Part shown: piece by piece, positions 35,580 to 45,600 of the stretch
Position numbering within the stretch: the stretch's first letter is position 1
Layout: each line of letters begins with the position of its first letter
Source of the DNA: Bacteroidaceae bacterium
Lineage (GTDB): Bacteria; Bacteroidota; Bacteroidia; Bacteroidales; Bacteroidaceae
Direction: 5' to 3'
NCBI GenBank assembly: GCA_017547165.1
Contig: JAFYQK010000008.1
Span: 1-49,387, forward strand
DNA length: 49,387 nt
Position numbers and translations under genes: made by a program
The notes under the pieces: model-generated
Told to the model about the DNA's origin: nothing
Databases searched by the model: none
The model's input: only the letters and a program-made list of their open reading frames with translations

Positions 35580-36692
35580 CTACTTTACCAAACCCTTTTC
35601 GAGATATTCTGCAAGGTTTGTGCGCATAACACTTGCTACATGCTCTGCGGCAACTTTCTCCATATCGTGCTTCACCATAATGGATACAAGTTGCTCAAAG
35701 GTAGTTTTAGAAGGATTCCATCCAAGTTTTGTTTTCGCCTTGGTAGGATCGCCCCAAAGATTCACCACATCGGTGGGGCGGTAGAAGTCAGGACTTACCT
35801 CTACAAGCACCTTTCCTACGAGTTCGGCAGGACCCTTCACGCAAATGCCTTTCTCTTCCATATCCTCACCCTCAAACCTTAGTTCAATACCGGCTGCTTT
35901 AAAAGCGGCATAGGTAAATTCACGCACCGAATGTTGCTCACCTGTAGCGATAACAAAGTCCTCGGGTTCGGGTTGTTGAAGTATGAGCCACATACACTCA
36001 ACATAGTCCTTCGCATAACCCCAATCGCGCAAAGACGAGAGATTACCCAAGAGTAATTTCTCCTGTTTACCCTGTGCTATGCGAGCAGCTGCAAGGGTAA
36101 TCTTGCGGGTGACGAAAGTCTCGCCACGGCGTTCGCTCTCATGATTGAACAATATTCCGGAACAACAGAACATATTGTAAGCCTCACGATATTCCTTTAT
36201 TATCCAGAAGCCATACAGTTTAGCAACCGCATAGGGACTATAGGGATGAAAGGGAGTATTCTCGTTTTGCGGCACCTCTTCTACCTTACCATACAATTCG
36301 GATGTAGAAGCCTGATAGATGCGACATTCATGCTCAAGATGATTGGCACGTACTGCTTCAAGCACACGCAACACACCTGTAGCATCGACATCTGCCGTAA
36401 ACTCAGGAGCATCGAAACTAACCTGGACATGACTTTGTGCCGCAAGATTATAGATTTCGGTTGGACGCACCGTTGCCACGACTTTCACCAACGACATCGA
36501 GTCTCCCATATCTCCATAGTGCAGATGAAACTGAGGATGTCCTTCAAGATGTGCTATTCGTTCGCGATAGTCAACACTACTGCGACGAATAATTCCATGA
36601 ACCTGATATCCCTTCTCTATCAAAAATTCGCTCAAATAACTTCCATCCTGACCAGTAACGCCAGTTATTAGGGCTACTTTCCTGTTATCCAT
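35580..36692 (-). CDS. gmd: GDP-mannose 4,6-dehydratase
   Basis: The 370-residue enzyme starts with [20 protein letters not shown], the Gmd Rossmann motif, followed by [40 protein letters not shown] holds the catalytic Ser/Thr-Glu context, and [12 protein letters not shown] the YxxxK pair. [17 protein letters not shown] is a family signature for substrate and NADP binding. It removes water from GDP-mannose to give GDP-4-keto-6-deoxymannose. It is 21 bp downstream of manC, so the two are probably on one transcript, with fcl next. Confidence 0.97.
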   Translation of the reverse strand: MDNRKVALITGVTGQDGSYLSEFLIEKGYQVHGIIRRSSVDYRERIAHLEGHPQFHLHYGDMGDSMSLVKVVATVRPTEIYNLAAQSHVQVSFDAPEFTADVDATGVLRVLEAVRANHLEHECRIYQASTSELYGKVEEVPQNENTPFHPYSPYAVAKLYGFWIIKEYREAYNMFCCSGILFNHESERRGETFVTRKITLAAARIAQGKQEKLLLGNLSSLRDWGYAKDYVECMWLILQQPEPEDFVIATGEQHSVREFTYAAFKAAGIELRFEGEDMEEKGICVKGPAELVGKVLVEVSPDFYRPTDVVNLWGDPTKAKTKLGWNPSKTTFEQLVSIMVKHDMEKVAAEHVASVMRTNLAEYLEKGLVK

Positions 36693-36713
36693 TATTATGC
36701 TGTATTTATTACC

Positions 36714-37784
36714 TTATTCTGAAAAATGTTTGATTCTCTGTTCCTCTGATAATTTGCATATCAGCAGGGTATCGTCCTTCTCTGCTACAATGCAGTTCTC
36801 AAGTCCCTGTATTACCACACGACGTTCCTCCAAACAATGCACCACACAACCATGTGTTTCGTATAGTTTAACATTGTCACCAATGATAGCATTACCATTA
36901 TTATCACGCTTTACATTCTCGCGAAGTGAACCCCATGTACCAAGGTCGCTCCAACCAAAACTTGCAGGCATACAATATATTTCTTCGGACTTCTCCAGAA
37001 TGGCATAGTCCACAGAGATGCTTTCGCACTTAGGAAACTCTTCGTTAATGAGTATCTGTTCCTTCTCTGTGCCATAGTATGGCAAAAGGTTCTCAAAGAT
37101 TTCATTAATCTCTGGAGCATACACGCGTAAGGCATTAACTACAGTTTTTACACTCCAAATAAATATGCCCGCGTTCCAAAGCATATTGGGCATTTTTATA
37201 TACTTTTCTGCTGTTGCCAAATCAGGTTTCTCACGAAAAGCATCAACTCGGAATATCTCCTTGTTTCTCTCAGAAGAACAGCTCATATCCGTTTGGATAT
37301 AACCATAACCTGTATCAGGACGGGTGGGTTTCATACCAAGTGTCACTATTGCATCCGACTCGGAAGCAAAATCAACCGAACTGCGTATTACCCTTTGGAA
37401 TTCGGAAACATCAAGCACTAAGTGATCGGAAGGACTGACAACAATGGTTGCTTTTGGATCTAAACTCTTGATACGCCATGCAGCATACGCTATGCATGGG
37501 GCAGTATTTCTTCTGCAAGGTTCAAGAAGAATGTTAGCAACGGGAATTTCCGGCAACTGTTCCTTAACAACATCTTTGTAAGACTGGCTTGTAACCACCC
37601 AGATATTCTCAGGGGGAACAATGCCATTAAAACGATCTACCGTCATTTGAATAAAAGTGCGACCGGTACCCAAGACATCAACAAATTGCTTAGGACGCTC
37701 TGGGGTGCTCATTGGCCAAAAGCGACTTCCAATGCCACCAGCCATCACAACAAGATGAGTATGCTTAAAAAACTTTTCTTCCAT
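36714..37784 (-). CDS. manC: Mannose-1-phosphate guanylyltransferase
   Basis: The 356-residue protein has the signature MAGGIGSRFWPMSTPERPKQ near the N-terminus (residues 14-33), where the GGxGxR loop and the RPKQ lysine bind GTP and phosphate. Other family blocks are LLEPCRRNTAPCIAYAAWRI, VSPSDHLVLD and RVDAFREKPD with WNAGIFIWSV. It lacks the C-terminal isomerase domain of the long type II enzymes, so it is the monofunctional form. It makes GDP-mannose, the substrate of Gmd. It heads the manC-gmd-fcl-fkp set, downstream of a hairpin that separates it from the GH13 gene. Confidence 0.95.
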   Translation of the reverse strand: MEEKFFKHTHLVVMAGGIGSRFWPMSTPERPKQFVDVLGTGRTFIQMTVDRFNGIVPPENIWVVTSQSYKDVVKEQLPEIPVANILLEPCRRNTAPCIAYAAWRIKSLDPKATIVVSPSDHLVLDVSEFQRVIRSSVDFASESDAIVTLGMKPTRPDTGYGYIQTDMSCSSERNKEIFRVDAFREKPDLATAEKYIKMPNMLWNAGIFIWSVKTVVNALRVYAPEINEIFENLLPYYGTEKEQILINEEFPKCESISVDYAILEKSEEIYCMPASFGWSDLGTWGSLRENVKRDNNGNAIIGDNVKLYETHGCVVHCLEERRVVIQGLENCIVAEKDDTLLICKLSEEQRIKHFSE

Positions 37785-37835
37785 ATCTTTTTTTATTTTT
37801 GCCCTGATTTATACATTACTATGTTCAAGGCGAAA

Positions 37836-37889
37836 GAACACTTTGTTTACACCTAGACACTACTATGTCTGGAGCGAAACAAAGTGTTC
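37836..37889 (-). terminator. Hairpin between the GH13 gene and manC
   Basis: GAACACTTTGTTT (37836-37848) and AAACAAAGTGTTC (37877-37889) form a 13-bp perfect stem with a 28-nt loop; on the minus strand the 3' arm is followed by TTTCGCC. It probably ends or attenuates the transcript coming from fabD and the GH13 gene before manC. Confidence 0.65.
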
Positions 37890-37898
37890 CTTTATTAG

Positions 37899-39491
37899 TT
37901 ATAATTTTATCTTTTTCACTATACCATCCCAAGGTTTTACCTTGACTGAAACAACAACATCGTGAGCAAGATTATTTTTAACCTTATCCGACTCCGGAGT
38001 CAATGCTCTCACAGCATCTGCTGGAATACGAATTTCTGTTGTCACCATTTCATTAGAGAAATTAGCCACCACAAGGAAAGTCTTCTTCTTGTCGCTTCGC
38101 AAGAAAGCGTATTGGCGATCAAGATGTCCGTTCACATACATCAAATCCCAGAACAATCCCTCCTTGAAAGCAGGTTCTTCTTCGGCTTGACATAGAACCT
38201 GAGTGTAATACTCCTTAAGCTTCTTTTCTGCATCTGTCAGCAAAGCACCATCAAATTTCCCGCCGTTGCGCCATCTACGTATGGTATCTACGGTCCAATA
38301 ATCAAAGATTGTTGTTCTGCCATCCTCTCCTGAAAAACCTTCGCTATCCATTCCCCTTTCACCAAGTTCCTGACCAAAGTAAATCATCATCGGGTTGGTA
38401 TTCATCAGGGCACTTACCAAAAGCATTGGGCGTCCTTTTAGAGCATCACCAGCGAAAAACTCGCTTGCTATGCGCTGCTCGTCGTGATTCTCTAGGAAAT
38501 TGAGCATATGTCCCTGAATATCCTCCACACTCTGCCAGCAAGAAGTAATCTCCTTGGTTGAACACCATCCTGCAGTCACGGCCTTCAGTTTATCATACAA
38601 ACCTACCTTGTCGTAAAGATAGTCAAAATGTCCACGGAAAATATAGTCGCGATACAATTGGGGATTGTAAACCTCTGCTATGAAAATGATATCGGGAAAT
38701 TTCTCCTTTACTTGCGGAATCACCCATTCCCAAAATTCAACAGGCACCATCTCTGCCATATCGCATCGAAAACCATCAACACCCTTCTTTGCCCAATAAA
38801 GCAAAATCTGTAACATCTTGCGATAAGTGTTCGGGCCATAGTTAAGTTTTACGGTCTCATACCAATCATTTCTTCCAGGCCATGCCGAGAAAACGTCATT
38901 ACCTGTAGCCTTGGCTGGTATTTCCTCATAAAGTTTGCCATTACCACGTTCCTCTTCCCTTAAGATATTATCCAAATGCAAAGGTTCGCCTAGATAATAG
39001 AAATTGTTTTCGGGAGAACAGTTGAGCGATGTATCGTCACCCTCTCCCAAGTCCAGACAACCTTCAGGACAAGCATCAGAATGATATTGGCGTGCAACAT
39101 GATTGGGTACAAAATCTTGAATCACCTTCATACCCGCCTTATGGGTACGCTCAATAAGTGCTTCCCACTCCTTTATTCTCTCTGGCACCTTAGTTGCCAA
39201 GTCTGGGTCCACATCGTAATAATCCTTAATGGCATAAGGACTGCCGGCCCTGCCTTTTACAACCTCGGGGCAGTCCTTCTGTATGCCATAACGTGTATAG
39301 TCGGTTTGGGTGGCATGCTCAATTATGCCAGTATACCATATGTGCGTAATACCCAAAGACTTGATCTCTGCCAAGGCCTTTGCCGTAAACGAGGACATGG
39401 TTCCACAACCGTTTTGACTTTTACTGCCATTGCGCACAGGATGCTCTGCATTGGCGCCAAATAGTCGTGTAAAAACCTGATATATATTCAT
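37899..39491 (-). CDS. GH13 alpha-amylase-family glycoside hydrolase
   Basis: The 530-residue protein starts MNIYQVFTRLFG at 39491. The frame is open further upstream (39587), but that part would overlap the end of fabD and lacks family sequence. The TIM-barrel motifs are present: DFVPNHVARQ (region I), GVDGFRCDMAE with the nucleophile Asp (region II), IFIAEVYNP with the acid/base Glu (region III), and FLENHDEQR with the third Asp (region IV). No signal peptide is visible, so it probably acts on cytoplasmic alpha-glucans or maltooligosaccharides. It lies 23 bp downstream of fabD. Exact specificity is unknown. Confidence 0.92.
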   Translation of the reverse strand: MNIYQVFTRLFGANAEHPVRNGSKSQNGCGTMSSFTAKALAEIKSLGITHIWYTGIIEHATQTDYTRYGIQKDCPEVVKGRAGSPYAIKDYYDVDPDLATKVPERIKEWEALIERTHKAGMKVIQDFVPNHVARQYHSDACPEGCLDLGEGDDTSLNCSPENNFYYLGEPLHLDNILREEERGNGKLYEEIPAKATGNDVFSAWPGRNDWYETVKLNYGPNTYRKMLQILLYWAKKGVDGFRCDMAEMVPVEFWEWVIPQVKEKFPDIIFIAEVYNPQLYRDYIFRGHFDYLYDKVGLYDKLKAVTAGWCSTKEITSCWQSVEDIQGHMLNFLENHDEQRIASEFFAGDALKGRPMLLVSALMNTNPMMIYFGQELGERGMDSEGFSGEDGRTTIFDYWTVDTIRRWRNGGKFDGALLTDAEKKLKEYYTQVLCQAEEEPAFKEGLFWDLMYVNGHLDRQYAFLRSDKKKTFLVVANFSNEMVTTEIRIPADAVRALTPESDKVKNNLAHDVVVSVKVKPWDGIVKKIKL

Positions 39492-39514
39492 CTCTAAAAC
39501 GTTTTTATTTCTCG

Positions 39515-40405
39515 TTAGGCATGTTCCACGATTGCATCCTTGGCAATCTTGGTAATCATACCTGTAAGAGCCTGACCAGGACCACACTCAACAAATTCTG
39601 TCGCGCCAGCCTCAACCATAGCCTCAACCTCTTGAGTCCAACGAACGCTTGCGGTAAGCTGGGCAATCAAGTTCTGCTTTATCTCTTCAGGATTGGTATG
39701 AGCCTTTCCGTCTACATTCTGATAAATGGGACAAGCAGGAGTATGGAAGGTGGTAGCTTCAATAGCAGCCTCAAGTTCTTCCTTGGCAGGTTGCATCAAA
39801 GGACTATGGAAGGCACCGCCAACAGGCAATACCAACGCACGACGAGCACCAGCCTCAAGCAATTTCTCACATGCAACTTCTACAGCCTCCTTGTTGCCAC
39901 TGATAACCAACTGACCGGGACAGTTATAGTTTGCGGCAACCACAACACCCTTATCGCCCATAGCTGTAACATCTGCACAAATCTGCTCGATAGTCTCATC
40001 TGACAAACGGAGCACAGCTGCCATTCCACCAGGAGCAGCCTCACATGCCTTCTGCATAGCCAATGCACGAGCATACACTAATTTCAATCCATCCTCAAAA
40101 TCCAAAGCACCAGCAGCAACCAAAGCACTGAATTCGCCAAGAGAATGACCGCCAACCATGTCAGGCAGAAAGGCTTCGCCCATACACTTGGCCATTACCA
40201 CACTATGCAAAAATACAGCAGGCTGTGTGACCTTGGTCTGCTTCAATGCTTCTGCATCGCCTTCAAACATAATATCTGTCAAACGGAAGCCAAGAATCTC
40301 ATTAGCCTTTTCCATCATTTCCTTTGCAACCTCATTACTCTCGTACAGGTCCTTACCCATACCTGTAAACTGTGCTCCCTGACCGGGAAAAACAAATGCT
40401 TTCAT
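39515..40405 (-). CDS. fabD: Malonyl-CoA:ACP transacylase
   Basis: The 296-residue enzyme loads malonate from CoA onto acyl carrier protein for fatty acid synthesis. It begins MKAFVFPGQGAQFTGMGKDL, the FabD N-terminus with the Gln of the oxyanion hole. The nucleophile motif is GGHSLGEFSALVAAG (Ser near residue 91), and VGGAFHSPLMQPA provides the catalytic His near 200. The C-terminal block TEFVECGPGQALTGM is also typical. The length is normal. It has its own -7 box about 80 bp upstream and is divergent from the RSH gene. Genes for other fatty-acid enzymes are not adjacent. Confidence 0.97.
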   Translation of the reverse strand: MKAFVFPGQGAQFTGMGKDLYESNEVAKEMMEKANEILGFRLTDIMFEGDAEALKQTKVTQPAVFLHSVVMAKCMGEAFLPDMVGGHSLGEFSALVAAGALDFEDGLKLVYARALAMQKACEAAPGGMAAVLRLSDETIEQICADVTAMGDKGVVVAANYNCPGQLVISGNKEAVEVACEKLLEAGARRALVLPVGGAFHSPLMQPAKEELEAAIEATTFHTPACPIYQNVDGKAHTNPEEIKQNLIAQLTASVRWTQEVEAMVEAGATEFVECGPGQALTGMITKIAKDAIVEHA

Positions 40406-40485
40406 TGTCTTTATATTTATTATTTATACTTTCTAAAACTATTATTTTTGCCCAACGATATAAACATTATATATATGTAAGCACA

Positions 40486-40493
40486 CAAAGATA
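40486..40493 (-). promoter_or_regulatory. Promoter of fabD
   Basis: TATCTTTG on the minus strand is a perfect -7 box, giving a leader of about 75 nt. A TTTG about 21 bp upstream is a possible -33 element. Confidence 0.6.
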
Positions 40494-40534
40494 AGTAAAA
40501 AAAGATATTTGAAGCAAAAATATGCTAATATTAT

Positions 40535-40565
40535 TTTACTGATTTATTAAAAAACCTTAACTTTG
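40535..40565 (+). promoter_or_regulatory. Promoter of the RSH gene
   Basis: TTTA (40535-40538), a 19-bp spacer and TAACTTTG (40558-40565) fit the Bacteroidetes promoter. It supports the ATG at 40614 rather than the in-frame start at 40563, which lies inside the -7 box. Confidence 0.75.
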
Positions 40566-40613
40566 TCAATAATTTATAATATTTTATGTAACCATAAAAC
40601 CTTCAATAATATT

Positions 40614-42581
40614 ATGGATTACGAATACATTGCCAACAATCTTGCCCAACAGGTTTTTGATGCCATCAGTCCTCGCGTCAGCGAAGAAGATTTGGAACGC
40701 GTTAAGAAGGCTTATTTGTTAGCAAAGGAAGCTCATGCTCTACAAAAACGTAAGTCAGGAGAGCCATACATACTTCATCCCATTTCCGTTGCTCTCATTG
40801 TTGCCAAGGAATTGCAGCTTGATGCCAATACGGTAATAACAGCTTTCCTGCATGATGTTGTTGAGGACACTCCCTACACCGTAGAAGATATTCAGGAAAT
40901 GTTTGGCTATGATGTGGCAGGGTTGGTAAATGTGGTTACCAAACAGAAAAAGGAGACATACCAAACCACCAAACAGGTTGACAACTATCAGCAGATTCTT
41001 GCCTCACTTCACTACGATATCCGTGCTGTGATGGTAAAGATAAGCGACCGTTTGCACAATATGCGAACATTGCAATCCATGCGTCCCGACAAGCAGATGA
41101 AAATTGCCGGTGAGACTGATTGCTTCTATGCCCCACTCGCTAACAGATTAGGACTTTTTGAGGTGAAATCCGATCTCGAGAACCTTTCATTCAAATATCG
41201 CTGTGGCAACGAATATGGCGATATTGAAGACAAGTTGACAATTGATGAAGAGAGGAGCAAAAAGCGCTTGGCACGCTTCTGCAAAGATGTGAAAGGCACG
41301 CTCAGAGATCATGGAATCCAATGCAACGTCGAAGTCTATTGGCGCCGTCCCTACTCCATTTGGCGCCGCATGCGTCAACAGCAAACCGATTATTGGCATC
41401 TTCCCAACCGCTATTATATACGTATCACTTTTTGGGAAGATACCATGGACGACCCACTGACCGACAAAGAGACATGCCTAAAAATATACAATCTCCTTAC
41501 AAGAGATTTTAGAGAGCGACCTGGCAGTTTCATAAATCAAATAGAGCAACCCAAGGAAAACTCCTATCAATGTCTGAAACTTATGTTGCTCTCAGACGAA
41601 GGCGTATGGGAGGATGTGCAAATCTGCTCAGAAACTATGGTGCATGCAAGTCAAGTTGGATGTATCAACGAGATTGGTAGCAATATAGGCAATTGGGTGA
41701 AGCGTTTTCGAAAAGTTTTGGAAGACATCTCATTCCAAGGCAACGAGAACCACTTCCTTGAACACATCTCTTCGAGTCTATACTACGATGACATCACTGT
41801 ATTTGCACCCAATGGTGATAGTTTTATCTTACCCAAAGACAGCACTGTTATTGACTTTGCCTTCAAGCAAGGAGACGAGATTGGGGCACATGCACATTAT
41901 GCTTATGTCAACGGTATTTTATGTAGCGTCAAGACCATACTCCACGGAGGCGACTGCGTAAAACTCATCACCTCGCCCGAAGCCCATCCACGCAAGGATT
42001 GGATTGATCATTGCCAAACATATATAGCCAAACGCTACCTGCGCCTCTTTCTTATCGAACGGCGCCTGATACGTGGCGGAGTTTGCCGTTGCCCAATATG
42101 CAAACCACTACCTGGCGGAGAGGTAATAGGTATCCGTATGCACGGCATACATCCTCATACTTCAGAATATGAAAACATCATGCTTCACAAACGTTCTTGC
42201 CCCGAGGCCGTCCGCTTGGCAAGCAAGTACGGAGATAATGTTGTTAGTGTAGACTATGCAACCGATGCAGACACTTCTCCCATTGTGGTAAATAGTCCGA
42301 CATCAATAACAATAAACCGTGTCGGTTTCACCTATCCCATAACACTTCACATAACAGGCGTAGACAGACATCGCATGCTAATGGACTTGACCTCAGAGAT
42401 AGCCGACCGTCTGCACCTCAATATGGACTCTCTTTGTATCAGCACAAAAGACTGCATATTCAATTGTGAAGTAATCATAATGGTCCATAGCGTAGACGAA
42501 ATGATTAGCGCCATTAAGCACATCAGCAAAATTCCAGGCGTAGAATCAGTAAGACAGATATTACCAAAACACAAAAAATAA
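40614..42581 (+). CDS. RelA/SpoT homologue with intact hydrolase and degenerate synthetase domain
   Basis: The 655-residue protein has the long RSH layout: HD hydrolase (residues 25-180), synthetase-like domain (about 235-345), TGS (about 391-453), a Cys-rich segment (CRCPICKP) and a C-terminal ACT domain (about 570-650). Hydrolase residues are all present: RKSGEPYILHP (His 55), HDVVEDT (His 80, Asp 81, Glu 84, Asp 85) and KISDRLHNMRTL (Asp 145, Asn 149). In the synthetase part key positions are changed: YDLL-type Asp is Asn 265, GRFKDYIA reads GSFINQIE, the YQSLHT His is Lys 322, and EVQIRT reads DVQICS. It is therefore expected to degrade (p)ppGpp but not make it. Another RSH elsewhere should supply synthesis. 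Confidence 0.9.
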   Translation: MDYEYIANNLAQQVFDAISPRVSEEDLERVKKAYLLAKEAHALQKRKSGEPYILHPISVALIVAKELQLDANTVITAFLHDVVEDTPYTVEDIQEMFGYDVAGLVNVVTKQKKETYQTTKQVDNYQQILASLHYDIRAVMVKISDRLHNMRTLQSMRPDKQMKIAGETDCFYAPLANRLGLFEVKSDLENLSFKYRCGNEYGDIEDKLTIDEERSKKRLARFCKDVKGTLRDHGIQCNVEVYWRRPYSIWRRMRQQQTDYWHLPNRYYIRITFWEDTMDDPLTDKETCLKIYNLLTRDFRERPGSFINQIEQPKENSYQCLKLMLLSDEGVWEDVQICSETMVHASQVGCINEIGSNIGNWVKRFRKVLEDISFQGNENHFLEHISSSLYYDDITVFAPNGDSFILPKDSTVIDFAFKQGDEIGAHAHYAYVNGILCSVKTILHGGDCVKLITSPEAHPRKDWIDHCQTYIAKRYLRLFLIERRLIRGGVCRCPICKPLPGGEVIGIRMHGIHPHTSEYENIMLHKRSCPEAVRLASKYGDNVVSVDYATDADTSPIVVNSPTSITINRVGFTYPITLHITGVDRHRMLMDLTSEIADRLHLNMDSLCISTKDCIFNCEVIIMVHSVDEMISAIKHISKIPGVESVRQILPKHKK

Positions 42582-42607
42582 TCAACTATTAATTAATCAC
42601 TTTCATT

Positions 42608-45600
42608 ATGTTAAAAACAATGAGGTATTTTTGGGTAGTGACTCTACTTTTTGTCACTACCATCGTGTCCGCACAGGTGACAACCTCCGGAATGAGTGGT
42701 AAATTGACGGACGATAAAAAGGAGGCCATCATTGGCGCCTACATCCAAGCCGTCCACCAACCATCAGGCAGCCGTTACAATACTGTGACAAACACCGATG
42801 GTCATTTCTACATTCAGGGTATGCGTCCAGGCGGACCATACGAGGTTAACATCCGTTACATGGGTTTTAAACCCAAGAGTGTCAAAAACATCACTCTTGA
42901 ATTGGGCGAAACCTACAATCTCAACATCATTATTAACGAAGATGCCAAAGATATGGATGAGCTGATTGTAGTTGGCAGCAAATCTAAATTCTCCGCAGAG
43001 AAAACAGGTGCTTCAACAAACATCAGCAACGAGCAACTCAAGGCAATGCCTACCGTCAACCGTTCTATTACCGACATTACCCGTCTCTCCCCCTATGGTG
43101 GCAACGGAATGAACTTTGCCGGTGTAGACGGACGTACCGCAAACTTCACCGTGGACGGTGCGAACTTCAACAACAACTTCGGTTTGAGCGAAAACCTCCC
43201 TGGCGGCGGTTCTCCCATCTCAATTGATGCGATAGAGGAGTTGCAGGTTGTAATTTCTCCTTTCGATGTCCGTCAGACAAACTTCATCGGTGGTGGCGTA
43301 AACGCTATTACAAAGTCTGGTACAAATACATTCAAAGGTACTGCCTATGTTCACCATCGTAACGAAAACATGAGAGGTGACGCTGTTTATGGCCAGACCA
43401 TTGCCGGTGCTCGCGACAGAGACCGTTCAACAACCTATGGTGCAACATTTGGAGGCCCAATCATCAAGGATAAGCTGTTCTTCTTTGGTAATGCAGAATA
43501 CACCGCAGCCCCCTCTGTTGCTGTCCGTTGGAGACCTTCTGTTGATGGTGTTGCAAGTGAAGAGAAATACCTATCATACACTACCGTTGCCGATATGGAG
43601 CGAGTAAAGGAGCACACTCTGACAAAGTATGGTTATGACCCAGGTTCTTACACTGATTTCCCTGCAGACGAGAGCAACCTTAAGATTCTTGCTCGTTTGG
43701 ACTGGAATATTACTGACAAGCACAAGTTAGCTCTGCGTTACAACTATACAAAGAATACAGCATGGAATGGTCCCAATGCTTCATCTATGGATGGTGGTGA
43801 ACGTTCTGCATATTCTCGAACTTCACTTTATTCCATGGTATTCTCCAATTCTATGTATTCTCTCAACAATCTTGTTCACTCAGCATCTGTTGACCTCAAC
43901 AGTCGCTTGACCAACAAGTTGTCAAATCAGTTCTTAGCCACCTTCTCAAAGCTTGACGATGTTCGCGGTTCTAATTCTTCAGAATTCCCCTTCATTGATA
44001 TTCATGACGGAACCAATACAACGACACAATACATGGCTTTGGGTTATGAGTTGTTCACATGGAACAATGCCGTACACAACACAGTATTTAATATTAAAGA
44101 CGACATCACATACTATACTGGTAAGCACAAGATTATTGCAGGCATGAGCTACGAGTATCAGATGGCAGACAACCAGTATATGCGAAATGGTACTGGCTAC
44201 TATCGTTACAGAAGTGTTGATGATTTCATAAATGGAGCTGCACCTGAGGTTGTATGTCTCACCTATGGCTACGACGGTGAAACGTCTCCTGCTGCACGAG
44301 TACGTTTCAGCAAACTTGGCATATATGGCCAAGAGGAGTGGACTGCATCTGACAAGTTCAAACTGACAGCAGGTTTGCGTCTTGATGCGTTGTTCTTCAA
44401 CAACAACGATCTTATGACTAACAATGCCATCAAGGAACTTGATTATAACGGAAGACATATTGACACAGGCAAGTGGCCTTCCACACAATTGATGGTTTCT
44501 CCCCGTATAGGCTTCGTTTATGATATCTTTGGCGACAAATCTTTGAAGATGCGCGGCGGTACTGGCCTTTTCTCTGGTCGTCTTCCTTTGGTGTTCTTCA
44601 CAAATATGCCCACTAATGGTGGTATGGTACAATATCAAGCACAACTCAGCAGCAAAAATACTGATATGAACCAATTCGCAGGTGGTCTTGTGAAGGAAGA
44701 AGGCAAATCATACACTGAATCTTTGCGCGACAAACTCATTGGTATGGGTTATCCATCTACAGTAACTCCTGACGATGGAACAAAACCAAGTTCAATCTCT
44801 GCTGTTGATCCTAACTTCAAGATGCCACAGGTTTGGAAAACTTCTTTAGCATTTGACTACACTGTACCAACATCCTTCCCATTCACTCTTTCTGTTGAAG
44901 GCATTTATAATAAGACCATCAATGCGGCAACCATCTCTGACTGGAGCATTATGCCTGTGGAAGGTTTTGCACGTTTCAATGGCGTAGACTGTCGTCCCAT
45001 TTTCCCCAGTACCTTCCGCAGTGGTACTAAGGCATTTGTATTGGAAAACACGAGTCAGGGTTATGGCTGGTCAGCAAACTTCACTATGAATATGCGTCCT
45101 ATCAAGGAAATCAGCCTTATGGCATCTTACACCCACACTGCAGCTAAGGAAATCACTGGTCTTCCTGGTTCAAATGCAGAGTCTGCATTCACCTATGTTC
45201 CCACCGTTAATGGTCCTAACAACATTGCATTACACAACTCTCAATATGTTACTCCAAACCGTGTAATTGCAATGGCTACCTTCCATAAGAAGAACAGCCA
45301 CTTCAGTTTGGTATACGAAGGTTGGAATGGCGGTTACAACTACTCATTCATGACTGCTAACGACATGAATGGCGACGGCTATAACTACGATGCTCTTTAT
45401 ATTCCAACAGACGAGCAAGTTAAGAATGGAGAGTTCCGTTTCGTAAGCGAAAACGACCGCGACCGCTTCATGGCATATGTTCACAATAACAGTTATTTGA
45501 GCAGCAACCAGGGTAAATATGCCGAAGCATATAGTGTCTACAACCCATGGGTACATCGTGTTGATTTGAGCTACAAGCACGACTTCAAATTCAAAGTTGG

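Noticed and set aside
39492-39587. Upstream extension of the GH13 gene
   Set aside because: It would run into the fabD 3' end, and the family sequence begins at MNIYQVF.
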